Part shown: positions 33,811 to 45,587 of the stretch, one piece after another
How the letters are laid out: each line of letters begins with the position of its first letter
How positions within the stretch are numbered: position 1 is the stretch's first letter
NCBI GenBank assembly: GCA_033297075.1
Contig: MU858052.1
Coordinates: forward strand, 434,001-498,000
Origin: Rhypophila decipiens
Lineage: Eukaryota; Ascomycota; Sordariomycetes; Sordariales; Naviculisporaceae
Length of the DNA: 64,000 nt
Direction of reading: 5' to 3'
Program-made: the position numbers and the translations under genes
Notes under the pieces: generated by a model
What the model was told of the DNA's origin: nothing
Database searches by the model: none
Seen by the model: the letters and a program-made list of their open reading frames with translations, nothing else

Positions 33811-34585
33811 TCTCAAGTAAATTTATGCAGTTGGTTGAAAAATCATACACACAGAAAAGGGTGCGGGAAGTTGATTGTAGGAGGAAATGGTGTTGCGCGT
33901 ATGTGGTGGTTGTTGGATTTTGAGAGATGGACTGTTGGCCCGACGCCCGTCTTTTTATGGCAAATAAAGCCACTCGCTGAGATGAGGAACAAGTGTTTGA
34001 TCTCGATTAGACATTGAAATGCTTGGTCCTTGCTCTGAGGTGGACCCCCAAACTTAGAACTCATTTTTTGCCTCCACCCATGCTAAGCGCCACCAACCTA
34101 AAGCAGGCTGGAGTACATAAACTTTGATATGGGTATGATCATGAGTTTAAACCATTAACCAAAACTACGTCGAGGACCTGTTCTGGTGGAAGCAGACTTT
34201 AGGAGTCATCCAAATAAGGTATCTTGCTGAATTCAAGCAAAAGTGACATCAAAAGATGAAGATTGATATTATTCACAGTTCGAAAAACAGAAAAGCTGGA
34301 AACAATAAAGAGTTGCTCAACGAGTTATCATTGTTCCGTTCTACCCATCAAGAAGAGACCTTTCCCCCATGATAACCGTCCCGCTCACGATAAGAGCGCA
34401 TAAGATAAATACCCAAACTGCACGCTAATTTCCCTTCAACTATAAATACCGCTCAAGAACGTCATTGATGAGCCGTGAGATCGCCAAACCTGTTACCTGA
34501 CAGAGAGATTATCAAGTTTAAATCCTTCCTCAACCATAACTCATCATGACCTACCTACCAGTCTTTTAGCCTCGGCCATCTCGCC
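33811..34585. other. Spacer between cluster genes 3 and 4
   Basis: About 0.8 kb, no gene recognised. Confidence 0.45.
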
Positions 34586-34963
34586 CTAATCGAAGAAGGC
34601 ATCATCCGCAACAACCCAATCATCATCGCCCACGACATCGACGACATTAACAAAAGTATAACCAGTCTCGATACCCCCCTTTGCGTTGTTAGTCTTCGCA
34701 GACTTGGAAGACTGGGAGGCCGAGGAGCTGGCAGATTTCCCAGGGGTCTGCGTGGATTTGGATGTTTTCTTTTTCGCCTCTGGTGATGGGTTCCTCGAGG
34801 TCTAAGTGGCTCTGTCCGCCTTCGTGGTAGGGAGTTTGGCCGTGGGCGCGGCAGGCTGGTTGAGTGTGGTGGTGACCTTTGGTCCACCTCCTACCGGTGG
34901 CCTGAATTGGGTGGGTACCTTGGAAAGAGGCCTTGGGCCGAGTCCGACCTTGCTGGTTGACAT
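34586..34963 (-). CDS. Tail-motif cluster gene 4, with in-frame TAG or intron
   Basis: Reading from the ATG at 34963 (MSTSKVGLGPRPLSKVPTQF) the frame meets one TAG at 34802-34804 and then continues in the same frame to 34586. The downstream part is Lys/Ser-rich and ends ETGYTFVNVVDV, then GDDDWVVADDAFFD, clearly the cluster tail. The TAG can be the acceptor of a 93-nt intron (donor GTAGGA after residue 23) or a 114-nt one (donor GTACCC); both are phase 0 and restore a protein of 87-94 residues. Otherwise the gene is broken or read through. The second tail element has Ala where the others have Val (W-V-V-A), so its motif is weaker. Confidence 0.6.
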
Positions 34964-35892
34964 TTTGACCGTCGGTAACGATGACTTTTGGCAGTTGAAT
35001 ACAGGAAAGAAGAGCAAGAGGCGCAATAATTCTTTTCAGGAAGAAATGAAGGGCCGTTTATGCCAGGAATGTTTGTGCGGAATTGATAAATGTATACTGG
35101 TGAGACGGGGAAATCTTGGAAGGTGTGCCAGATAATAGTGGTAAGGAAGTGCAAGTTTGAGGATGTGTGTAGAGCAGAAAGTGTTGAGGAGGTGTTGGCG
35201 GCTCAAGGTTATGTAGAACGTTGTCTTGGAACTTGGCTGGGTCTTAATCTCACAAAGCTCAGACCATGCTCATTGGTTTCGTTTTATCACGGGGATGGCA
35301 GCCAAAAACACCTAACGGCAGAATGGCATGGCTCACGTGGTTGTTCAGGACGAACTCAGATGAATGGCTCTCAGAGTTGTACCTTGGTCGCACTGAAGAT
35401 ATCCATCGGGGCGGCAGGGCCTCATGATTAGATTGATGTCTCACCGGCTAGAATTCCATAATGATTGCACATTGGGCCCAAATAACTCCTCTCTGCATCA
35501 TGGTTAAGAAGAACAGCTTAATATCGCGGTAATATTCGTAAATAGAACATTTCCACGCTGCAAGAAATGATATCCTGTAAAAACTATGAAAAAGGGGCAG
35601 CTACAGGCTTGTCTGCTGCCAGTACCATCAATACTACATAGCCCTCTTAAGTCAGGAGAAAACTCTCCGCCCCACCTCAAAAACCGATGCTCTGTACAAA
35701 TTCCGCAAATTCCTGCTCATATAACCACCGTCACCGTTGTTAATGTTGGTCATGCGCTCCGCAGCAAAATGTCCAATTCACAGGAAGCACCACAGTCTCG
35801 AAGCGCCGGCAACTTGGCTGTTAGTCAAAGTTAAGCAAGTAACCCATGTTCAACTCCCAGGACCTTACCAGCAGAGACATAAGTGGTTCCAT
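34964..35892. other. Spacer between cluster genes 4 and 5
   Basis: About 0.9 kb, no gene recognised; the ORF at 35090-35431 (+) has no domain. Confidence 0.45.
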
Positions 35893-36228
35893 TTATTTGG
35901 ATTTCTTGTTAACCATTACCCAGTCGTCCTCCGGGACACTGGAGTCGATGACGACGTATCCTGTCACCTTGTCGTAAACAGTGTGCTGGGTCGCTTGATT
36001 CTCTTTTTTTGGAGCCACTCCATTATCATCACTTGCAGCTCGCTTGGCGAGAGACTTGTCGTCGTCCTGCTGTTTTGGAGCCGTGTTCCCGGCGACCTTG
36101 GCTTCCTTGGCCCCCTGGGTGGAGACCTTCGGGGGCGGGGTCGAAAGAAGCAATGGCCAATTTCGCTGCATTGCTTCGGCCCACTCGCCGGAAGGAGTGA
36201 GTTTGATGGTAGTGGCACGGCCCGACAT
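35893..36228 (-). CDS. Tail-motif cluster gene 5 (111 residues), unknown function
   Basis: Single exon from the ATG at 36228 (MSGRATTIKLTPSGEWAEAM). An in-frame ATG 30 bases upstream is possible, but the chosen start gives an N-terminus like that of cluster gene 3. The body is Lys/Ala/Gln-rich and disordered (KVSTQGAKEAKVAGNTAPKQ). The tail reads DKVTGYVVIDSSVPEDDWVM, then VNKKSK: Y-V-V-I-D, spacer, acidic, W-V-M-V. A TATAAA-like site lies at 36438-36445 on the minus strand, about 210 bases before the ATG. Confidence 0.75.
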   Translation of the reverse strand: MSGRATTIKLTPSGEWAEAMQRNWPLLLSTPPPKVSTQGAKEAKVAGNTAPKQQDDDKSLAKRAASDDNGVAPKKENQATQHTVYDKVTGYVVIDSSVPEDDWVMVNKKSK

Positions 36229-37300
36229 CTTGATGTTGTGGTACGTTGTCCACCACATTCAATGATTGGGAGATGTGTGGCCGAGGGATCAGTCGTATGC
36301 AAGGGGTTGGACAATGTTATTGAGTGAGAGTCAAAATATGTGACTGTGGATTGTAGTTGTTAGGTAGAAAAGATCGTAAATGGTGCAAGTAAATGTGGTG
36401 CGTGAAAAGGATGTTCGGGAGACGTAACAAGTGCGAAGTTTATAAGGGGAAACTATAAAGGAGGGGCAAAATACGTGTGGGGCTAGCACCGATCGATATT
36501 CGTACTGTACAGGGTACCAGAGCAAGGCACAAGATCTGTAAGTACGGCCAAGCCAGCGAACCAATCACAGTTAATGATGTCAAGTGGGGTCAATTAGACC
36601 AAGTGACCAACGCACAGCCTTGTAACAACTTCTGCCAAATTTCTCTTGGCTCATGATCTCGACGAATGATACTCACTCCTCAGACGAACTTGTCATCATT
36701 TTAGTATTATCAAGTCACAGTAAAGTAGTCAATTAGTAACCAAATACAACTACCCCTTTTACAGGGGGCCGTATAGTAACCGGTCTCAAATAGGAGAAGA
36801 AAAGAATAGCTTGAGATTAACTTGATACTCGATACTCGAGAGACAAAAATCCTCCACTAGAACCATAACAACTAAAACAAGTAAACCGAAGTAGATTCCA
36901 CCCATGCGCCATTTTTTGAGACCACTCTCAGCCCATAAGCTGCTAAATGCCACAATGTTCCCTTGACGCCCCATTAATGCTGCCCTAAAACCCAATAACC
37001 AGGACTTTTCTCTAGACCAGTACGAAAAGGCCCGCTAACCATGACCCATTTTTGCATCATATACCCAACGCTTTTTCTTTATGTCCATGTCCTGAAAAGT
37101 CACACCCATCGCCATGTTTTCTGTCCCATAACCATCGTATGCAAAATGTCGTGAGAGAAGAAAATTGCTTGTGGTGATGAGTTGATCCTGAAAGAAAGAG
37201 ATCCAAATTGTCACCCTAGCCTGTGAGAAGTTAGTCCATGTATTCCAAGTCGATCCGTGGGGATGGGATGCACTCGAACTTACTCTTTGTGCCGAGTGCC
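36229..37300. other. Spacer between cluster genes 5 and 6
   Basis: About 1.1 kb; contains the TATA-like box of gene 5. No coding sequence recognised. Confidence 0.45.
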
Positions 37301-37798
37301 TTAATCGACAAGAAACTTGACCCAGTGATCGACCCAGTGCCACTCATCAGCAGCGTCGACGACAACGAACTCGTCATCCTCTTGGTCTTCCCTCTCATTG
37401 TCCTCGGGGTTGATTAGAGAAGTTTCCAGGGCTTCCGTGAGGTCCTCTTGGCTCTCGGGTGACAGGGAAGCTAGGGCTAGCATTGCACGGTCGGAATAAA
37501 AGTCCTGGCTGTTGCAGTAGCTGCCGACAGCGCCGGTGACCTCGTATGTTGTCGACGATGTACTCTGTTGCTTGCCGGTGATCTTGGCTAGACTCGCCGT
37601 AGATTGCTCCATGATCTTCTTGGGGTTGAGACTGCCGACGGTGGCGGGTTTCTGCTTGGTGGTGGCATATGTTTCGTACCACAATAGCCCCGTGCGGGCT
37701 TGCTCGACATTTAGGTCAGCTCTCTTGACCACAATGTGCCAGGACTCGTCCTTGGGTTTGGCGGTGCGCGTAGTGGTGGTCGTCCGGCCGAAAGCCAT
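37301..37798 (-). CDS. Tail-motif cluster gene 6 (165 residues), divergent member
   Basis: Single exon from the ATG at 37798 (MAFGRTTTTTRTAKPKDESW). An in-frame extension to 37903 is His/Ser-rich and less likely. The middle looks partly folded: WHIVVKRADLNVEQARTGLL, WYETYATTKQK, YCNSQDFYSDRAMLALASLS and PESQEDLTEALETSLINPED. The tail is very acidic and then reads DDEFVVVDAADEWHWVDHWV, ending KFLVD, so the F-V-V-V-D element is followed by a Trp-rich ending instead of the simple W-V-x-V. A CCCTATATAT box lies about 323 bases upstream at 38121-38130. It is the first gene of the array in the direction of transcription. Confidence 0.72.
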   Translation of the reverse strand: MAFGRTTTTTRTAKPKDESWHIVVKRADLNVEQARTGLLWYETYATTKQKPATVGSLNPKKIMEQSTASLAKITGKQQSTSSTTYEVTGAVGSYCNSQDFYSDRAMLALASLSPESQEDLTEALETSLINPEDNEREDQEDDEFVVVDAADEWHWVDHWVKFLVD

Positions 37799-38163
37799 TG
37801 CGATGACGGTGTGAGAAGAAGAGTGTAGATGGTGATGCTGGTGACGTGACGAGAAGAGATGGTTTTGTTGGTGACTGGCGACGACGATGATGACAGATCG
37901 CAAGAGAGCAGGGTGTGAAGCTGCACCGGGGCGGTTGGATGAGAGTGCGGTGTGATGGTTGAGGGCGACAGCTGTTGATATGAAGTGAAGGGGATGGACT
38001 TTGGTAGACAGTGAGCTTGAGTGCAGATTGCAAGAAGGTCAAGCGACCAGTGCGTGATGAGCCTGTGACAGAGGGGAGGAGGGAGCGATTGAGGGAACGG
38101 GGGAAAGGGGGGAGGAATGAATATATAGGGTCGACCTGAGAGCGGCTGATTTGGGACGTGAGA

Positions 38164-38714
38164 TCAGATCAAAACCAGTCACCCGCTAAAAGGCGGCATT
38201 GAAAATAAGGGCATCTCGCAGTGCCACCTTTTTTGAGATCACAGGTGGCGAATCGGTGTGATTTGGTGACGGACGCGTCGATTATAGAAAATCAGGGCAC
38301 TTTTTTCGCGACAGTTGGTCCCTGCTCGCGACGGTCTTCTTTGTCCTGAGGCGGAATCAGATGAAAAAACAGTCACCCGGGAAAGTAGGGGCATTTCCTA
38401 GTGCCCCGATTTTCAAATCACAGGTGCCGCATTTAATTCTAGCCCCTTTTTACACGGTAGTTGGCCCCTGCGCAGTGACAGTCGCGGCGGATCTCTTTGT
38501 ACGGACACGAAGTCAGATGAAAAACAGTCACTGGGGAAAATAGGGGCATTTCGCGGTGGCCCGTCCACAGTGCCCCCCTTTTTTTTCAAAGAGCTCTCAG
38601 GTGGAAAATTCAGCCTGGTTGATTCAGTGACCTACGGGTCGATCTCAGAAACTCAGGGCACCTTTACGCAACGGGGTCAGAGTCATGGCCTCGCGATGGT
38701 CGTCCTTTGACATG
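38164..38714. repeat. Three imperfect tandem copies of a ~155-200 bp unit
   Basis: Copies start at about 38164, 38357 and 38513, each opening with TCAGATxAAAA-CAGTCACC, followed by a GGGGCATTTC-type block, GTGCCCC, a T-run and a CACAGGTG-type block. Copies 1 and 3 also share the block GTGAC-x3-CG-GTCGAT and TCAGGGCAC near their ends; copy 2 lacks part of it. No open frame. It lies upstream of cluster gene 6. Confidence 0.75.
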
Positions 38715-40148
38715 TTTACATTTCGGAGGGGTAATTACTGTATTCAAGTGGGGGTGGAACCTGGGGATGACTACAAGATCGGCAGTTGTTAAGGCTGGCG
38801 TTGAGCGCCAGCGCCGAAAAGAACAGAGCAGTCAGCCTCGTACTACTCCTGAGTTCCACGAGCATAGATCAACACGGCAGGAAGTGCCTCGCCTGAACCC
38901 GCAGTGAGTCTGATGGCTGGCCCAGGGGCTGCCGACATTTGAAAGAAACGATATGGCAGCCGAATCACACGAACTTGCCACACTTGAGATTTAACTGATC
39001 AACATCCTGACTATATAGACTACTGAGGAAGGTCGTGTGCTAGAAGCTAGTCCTTCATAAAGATCCTCGGAGCTTATAAGGGTAAATGTCCAAGTTATTT
39101 AGTAGACTCCTATACTATTTTAAACTCTCCCAGTAATAAGTAAGTTTGATGGATACAGGGAGTAGCCTGAGTAGGTAATGGTGGCCAGGTTTGAATGACA
39201 AGGCTAGTGGCAGTATGAAGTGAGGAATAAAGTGGGTCCATCACCCGGTACTTTACAGCCAATAGAAGACCCCAGTAGTACAAGGCTAATATGCCCAAAT
39301 CTCAGCAAGCTTCAGGCACAAACATGTCAACCCTGTCTTAACCACCATGACATTAGACATTCAAACTTATCGACAGAGATCCGAGTTCGTCGCTGAGAAA
39401 ATTAGCAAACTCATGGCAGTCATCACCAACCCCACCTGTAACCCACGCCTGCTGTAGCTCATAAAAGCTTTCCAGGTCCGATATTCGTGATGTTGGCTAT
39501 ACAAAAGCGATGTCAAGGCTTATGACAAGTTCGCAACGAGGAATCCTTGATACCACAGATAAAATGGATGCTCACATCCACAGTACAACTGCTGTTTACA
39601 GACCGGAGAGAGCAGGATTATGATGGCGTGTGGGCTGACAGGGCGCAAGTAGTGCACACAAGTACAATAACCGAGTCAATATCACATCTCTGCATGTTGG
39701 TCAAGTTCCCTGGATGAAGAAATAGTACCGCTGTACATTATTTATTAAGATCATTAGACTCTGTTCTCGTGCAAGATGACAGAGTGCGCATCTGATGGCC
39801 GCAAATGGGCTATATCCAAAGAATCCCAACCGCACCAGTGTCCAAAAAGCTCTCCCGTATACAAAAACTTTTAATGGTACAAAGACTGAATCAAAGGTAT
39901 CGTGTGTAAATATCTCGCCAGGGCCTTGACGCCACGCCAGAAGAGAGCGAAGAACCCCCTCAGAAATCGTAACCGCAATCATAATCTTCGTAAAACTTCC
40001 AAGATAGGCCTTCCTTGGCCGACGAAAGGAACTGAATATCAGACAAAGGAAACTCCACAGTCGGGAGATGGTCGTGCACATGGCTTCGTGAGGTCGCCGC
40101 GTGATAACATGCCAATGCGTCTTGGCAAAAGAAATAAAGGAAAACGGA
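38715..40148. other. Spacer, 1.4 kb
   Basis: 3' flank of the C2H2 gene plus sequence of unknown role. ORFs up to 175 codons (39701-40228 minus) lie mainly in the C2H2 gene's 3' flank and show no domain. Confidence 0.45.
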
Positions 40149-43024
40149 TTATTCATACATGTGGCCGCCGCCACCAGCCGTAGCATCATAGTGAAGCCCG
40201 TGGTGGTGCTGGAAATGTGACCACTCATATGCTGGGTCCGGGCTAGTAAGAGTCACATCACCGCCTTTGAGGAGATGGTTATGTTCGTGGTGCTGATGGT
40301 AAATTGGCGATGACTTGAGAATCGGAGGCTCCGACGTGGGATGTCCATGCATCATATCCATGCTGTCAGGTAGGGTTTTGTTGCAGGTCGGGCAAAACAT
40401 GACGCTGCATCGTCCTGGTCCGTGTGGTTCAACAAGGGTCTGACTCGAGTCTCTGTTCTCGTCTCGCATCCAGTTGCTGGCAATCGACGATCTCGGGGTA
40501 GACGACATGATTCGACTGATCCTAGAAGACGATGGCCGCCGCTCGAAGTCGGTGGGAACCGTGGCTTCTGAGGGCAGAAACGGCTGAACAACCTGAGAGT
40601 GTGTGACGGTCGGATACTGGCCCGCATCGATACCAGTCGTTGGGGGGAAGAATCCAGTTGGGCTGTTGTAAGACATAGCATATGGGCTGGAAACCGGGAT
40701 AGATTCCCAATGTGTTGATTGGTATTGCGAAATGGTTTCTTGACTCGGCGCGCTCTGCAATGGAGGAGGGGGAGCAGGTTGACTCGGAGGAGGATGACTG
40801 GGCAGCATCGGGCGGGCCAACCTGGAACCAAATGACCGGCCCAGAGAAGCCGCCCGTGAGGCGTGAGAAGGAACCGGTATTTGGGTCGCAGGTTGAGTTG
40901 TAGCGGCGTTATTGGCCCTCTTTGCTCGCTTTTGCGGTAACCTGTAGCGCGCTGTCTGTGTCCCCGGCGCGGTTTGATTCGTGATCGTGGGGTTCATGGG
41001 CGCAACCAACTCAGGAGGCTCAACCTTGAGCACTGTGCTAGCCCCAGTATCGGCCACAGAGCCTGGGACTGTTGGTGTGAGCGCAGGAGAAGGCGGGAGT
41101 GCCTCTGTGGTGGCCACCCAGTTATTAACTCGCGCCGAATGGTTGGCAGAGAGGTTGTTGAAGAAACGGGCAGCACTGGAGATTCCAGCAGCCCTCTGTT
41201 CCCAGTCCTGAACCACCGTCTCGATCCAAGTGTATATCGACTGTGTGCTCCTCTCGAGACCCTGCCTGATCTTGATCTCCATGTCAGCATCCCGAACCGC
41301 CCCGTCAAGCACATGGCGGTATTGAAGGTCGAGCAAGTCTTGCAGCTGTTGTAAGAACTTCTTGGATTCAGCGGCGAAGTCAAAGATCTCCATGACCGGG
41401 ATAAAAGCTACGTCGTGGTCAGCATCATGCGATAGGTTCAAGGGATGCACAGTGTCATACCTGGGTCGGGAATCTCCTGGTCGTGGGGAAACAGGAGCTT
41501 CCAAAGCGAGTCCCAATTGTCGATTTTGGCCTTCACCGTTCTTGCCTCCAGAGATGTGATAATCTTGCCAGTGATGCCATCTTCAGGGTTTGCACCTCCT
41601 TGGTCATCAGCAACCGAACACATGACAGCTTGCCTCAAGTGGCCATCTAAGTCGTCTTTGACCGGGAATCCCTGGCAACACCTAGGGCAGGAAAACAACC
41701 CAGCACTTCGCTGGACTGGAGGATGATGAGCTCGGATGTGCTTTCTACGCCAGGATGTTAGCAACAAGCCGAGCAATCTGACAGCGGCGTTAGGTTCCTT
41801 ACTTGAGTTGAGACATGTCTGTAAATGAGTGTGTGGCACAGACATTCTTGTCTCGTACGTTGAACCGGAGAGGATTACGCTTCCGATAAGGACAGCTGTA
41901 ATTGAAGCTGCCGGCTGGCCTGCCGGTAGGGGAGAGGCCAGTCATCGGGTCGCCATTCCTGTCAGAGCCACCATCAGCGTCCCCAAAGCCATCGTCACTG
42001 CCTCCTTCTGCCTTCCTTTTGCCCTTGCCCTTGCCGTTCCCACCTCGTTGACTTGCACCATCTTGGCTGCCGTTGTTCCACCGTTGAGAGGAATCCCCAG
42101 GGGAGCAAGAGCCGCTCTGATCGCTAGCCGCGAGTGTATTGACCAGAGAACCAGTCTCGGCCGCAGTTCGAATTTCCTCCAAGTATCGTGATGTGCAGTC
42201 CAAGACCAAAAGAGGAGCGGGACAGTCCTCTACATCTTTCCCAAGTGTACTCCGCAGCACACAGCTGGATAACTCATCAACCAAATGGCTTAATTCCTCG
42301 TCATAGTCCTTCTCTTGCTCCTCCTCGTCATCGCCTTCAACAGAGGCGAATGAAGTTCGTATCCTGGGAGTAAGGGGCGATATAGGGTAGAGCCTATGCA
42401 GGGTAAGCATCAATGAAGAGTGATAGGACGTCAGTGACAGAATAAAACTTACAGGCTCGGTCGCTCTGAAGCGACTTGAAGATGAGACCCATGGTGGGCG
42501 ATGGGCTCAACCTCACGCTTCTCGTAATCGCAGTGTGATAACCGAGAATCTGCCCGGCTGCATTCGGAATGAGTGTTGACGCAAGTCGTCGAAGTAAGGA
42601 TAGAGTCGATGGAGCCAATGCCGCGGTTGTGCTTTCGGAAGGCAGCGTCTGGCGTCAGGGCCGTCTTCCTTGCCGCGGCAATGGGGTCAAGATAATGGCG
42701 ACTGGGATCGACCTTGGCCGTCGAGATATCATGCATATCGTCGGGTTTGGAAAAGCTTGTGGCCTTGGGGCTGCTTGGTGGAGTGGTTCCCGAGAGCGAG
42801 AGAGCGTCGGCCAAGTGGTGAGCATCATGCTGGGTGACCTCATCGATGTCGGCGACGGCAACTTCATCTGCAGTCTTCCGCGAGTACAGACTTGCGCGTG
42901 TGGCACCGCGGCGGGTTCGTATGGGGATGGTCATGATATGAGAATTGGCGAGCTTCTGTGCAACGCGCGAGGACACGGGGTCGAGGCCCCTGTCCCCCAG
43001 GCGAGACTCCATTCTCCGGGACAT
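40149..43024 (-). CDS. C2H2-type zinc-finger protein of fungal type, 901 residues
   Basis: Four exons: 42453..43024, 41803..42393, 41461..41744 and 40149..41407; all phases close. The N-terminal 190 residues are disordered. Next come an acidic stretch (ASVEGDDEEEQEKDYDEELS) and a Gly/Lys-rich linker. The domain typical of a large fungal family follows: FNYSCPYRKRNPLRFNVRD, VCATHSFTDMSQLKKHIRAH, HPPVQRSAGLFSCPRCCQGF, and DGHLRQAVMC. After this, KIDNWDSLWKLLFPHDQEIP and PVMEIFDFAAESKKFLQQL are also family landmarks. The C-terminal 400 residues are Pro/Ser/His-rich. The family is usually annotated as C2H2 proteins of unknown role; transcription regulation is an inference. The region upstream to 44.4 kb may be a long 5' leader. 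Confidence 0.88.
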
Positions 43025-45019
43025 CCCAGCGATCCGAACCGTAGGGCAGATAGATGGATGATGGACAGTCAGAAGTCAAGATGAAAGGGGGAAACACAGG
43101 ACGACCAGACCCGACAGATGGCCAGGCCAAAGAATGGAGTGCGGGCAGGACAGGACGAAGCTGGCAAGCTGGCCACCAAGAGTTCCTTCGACCTGGGACC
43201 AAGACTGCCACCTGACCGTGGGCCGAAACTCTTGCGCGACCTACCCCGGCCTGCTACACTTCAAGCTGCCCAGAGGGTAATGCGAGATCCACGACACGGG
43301 TCTACGCTGGCCTGTCTGGCTGTTTGAGATGACCCAGGACTCCGGAGGACAAGAATTAGGCGCTGCAAACGCGAGAGTGACGTGGGTAGCCGACGGGTTT
43401 CGAAAAGAATAAACGAGGGAATGGGGTGAGTAGCGAGCGAGTGGAATGGATAACAGGTCAATTAATGCACCGAGACGATTGTATCCTGTGATCAAGGTCG
43501 TTCAATTGGAAGGAAAAGGCGAAACGCGCGTCGAATGAAGGAGAGTGAAGAAACGAAACACAATTGACAAGGAGAATTGCAGTTGACAGTCGGGTGTCAA
43601 GTTTTGGATCTCGGAGAGAAAGTGAGCGACAGAGAAAAAATAACCCTTCCCATATGGGGTCACATCTAATTTCGCGTCGCCAAAACCAGAGAATCAGCTT
43701 GCAGAATTCGGTGTGTTCCACGGAACAGACGGGCAGAGCGGAGGAAGAATGGACGCCAAAAGTGACAAAAGGTTGCAGCAGATTGAGTGGTTTGGACAAG
43801 TCAACCAGGAAGCGAAAGACTGACCCAGAGAATGGCAGGCGGAGGCAGGCACTGTCAGGAAGTTCAGGGACTCTTTCCCTCTCCAGAGCCCAGAGCCGGG
43901 TCGCGTCTCCTGAACTCGACGTGGGTTTAATTTCGATCTCCCCCAAAGACAGCAAGCGCAGCGGTGGCGCCCCACCAATTAGAGAGAAGCGCATCGGGTG
44001 CGATCGCCATTGGTTCAGGCGCAGCTTCCTGGATCTTTCGGGCCAAGGAGCTCCCTCGGCTCCATTCGCTAAAGACAGCCCAGCAGGGGTTTGGGCTGTG
44101 TTTGAGGGATTGCCAAGACCTGGGATAAGGGATGAAACACGCTGCAACTGATCTTTGCTTCTTCATCAACATCACTGGCCAGTCCCTTTTCGACGCTCTT
44201 TTCACTCCCCCACATTGTTCTCTGCTCAATCGGACAAGACAGTACAAATTCATCAGACGTCCCCCGGCTAGGTCGACCAATTCGGCGTCTTCTGCCACTC
44301 AAACAGGCAGTAACCCACAGCAGCAATGGCGATCCTCAGGGGGTCAATTGCTACCCGTCGCTGGGCAGTTGGGAACCCCCATGTTCGACCGTTGATGTTA
44401 TTGATCTCCACAAAGTGTTAAGATTCCACTTTGACAATTTCAACGACACCTGTGTCGACATGGATCAAGTGTTTGGGGAATCCTCATCAGCATATATCGT
44501 CATGTCAGAGCAAGACACCTTTGCATCGTTGCATCTCCAACGGGCAGAAAACAAGCGTTTTGTTGTTTATTGACATCCAAAACGCAGCAATTGCACCCCG
44601 CTCTTGAGACTGTTTTGACAAATCTTTGGAATAAGACGGCGGCACATTTACATGGATTCTCATGTATGGAGATAACAAGAGCTAATTACCAGCTCGTATT
44701 GACGCCACGCTCAGATGCCACTCAGTGATGCGGCGGAATCTGATTGTCTGTAAGCACGGACTGAGCCTGCCTCGACTTTCTCTTCACAAGTTGACATCAA
44801 CACGAGTTGCAAAGGCCTGTTCTGGGAGCCTAGAAGCTCTGATGCAAGTTGGGAAATTGCTCTGTGTTTTGAGGGATTATTGACGATGGGCACAGATCAC
44901 TATCAAGCCATTCCGCTGTCCATCCAGCCTCCAACGCTCGGCCTCAGCTCCCCGATTACGCCCCCGGATTCGGCCCCCGCTCCGTCAGCTCCATACCACA
45001 TCGAGACAGCTGACACTGC
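43025..45019. other. Spacer, 2 kb
   Basis: Between the C2H2 gene and the small secreted protein, both minus strand. Opposed ORFs of about 195-230 codons at 43458-44151 overlap each other almost completely and lack domains; at most one could be real and neither is convincing. Possibly leader and promoter of the C2H2 gene. Confidence 0.45.
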
Positions 45020-45587
45020 TCAAGCCTCCGCGGTGAAGTTGGCAAAGCCCTGCGCGCTTGTCACCTCGGCCACACTCAGGCCATCTGCGGTAAATGGTGA
45101 CTGGAGCGAAAGGGCCGAGTTGGCGTTCTGGACATCGGCTCCGACCACATCGGGGTCCACAAGAGGGACGATACCACGGAGGGCCTCTGTTGCCGGGAGC
45201 GAAGCATCGCTGCAGATGCTAGGGATGGACACTGCCGATGGGTTGAAGTTCTTCTCGGCAGCAACGAGCTCGGCCGCAGCAGCAATAACCTGAGGGTCGT
45301 CGCCGAGCTGGGCAACAATTTCATCGGCGAGTTCGAGCTGGAGAGTCAGGACTGGTCAGTCTCAGTTCGTTCCGTTCTCTGTTCAGACAGAGAAAGGGTT
45401 GTACCTTTGCACATGCACTGGCTCCAGCAAGTAGCACACCGGGCGTCTGTCCAGCCAGCGTTCCGGCCGCACCCGGGTCACCAAAGTCACTCAGGGCCTG
45501 GACAGAAGCCTGAACAAGACCCTCTCTTCCGAACCGGGCCTCACCAATAGCCGCAAGGGCGACGAGAACGAATGTCTTGGAGAACAT
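45020..45587 (-). CDS. Small secreted protein of a conserved fungal type, 166 residues
   Basis: Two exons, 45405..45587 and 45020..45337, both phase 0. The signal peptide is MFSKTFVLVALAAIGEA; the mature part starts RFGREGLVQASVQALSDFGD. Other landmarks are AGTLAGQTPGVLLAGASACA, LADEIVAQLGDDPQVI, AAEKNFNPSAVSIPSICSD, RGIVPLVDPDVVGADVQNAN and VTSAQGFANFTAEA. I remember this layout from uncharacterised ascomycete secreted proteins, sometimes labelled circumsporozoite-like for no good reason. Two Cys in the mature chain could form one disulfide. The frame is open upstream to 45764, but the chosen ATG gives the proper signal peptide. Function unknown; cell wall or extracellular. Confidence 0.88.

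Noticed and set aside
43458..44151. Two opposed ORFs of about 195 and 230 codons
   Set aside because: They overlap almost completely, lack domains and lie in the probable leader of the C2H2 gene; neither can be preferred.
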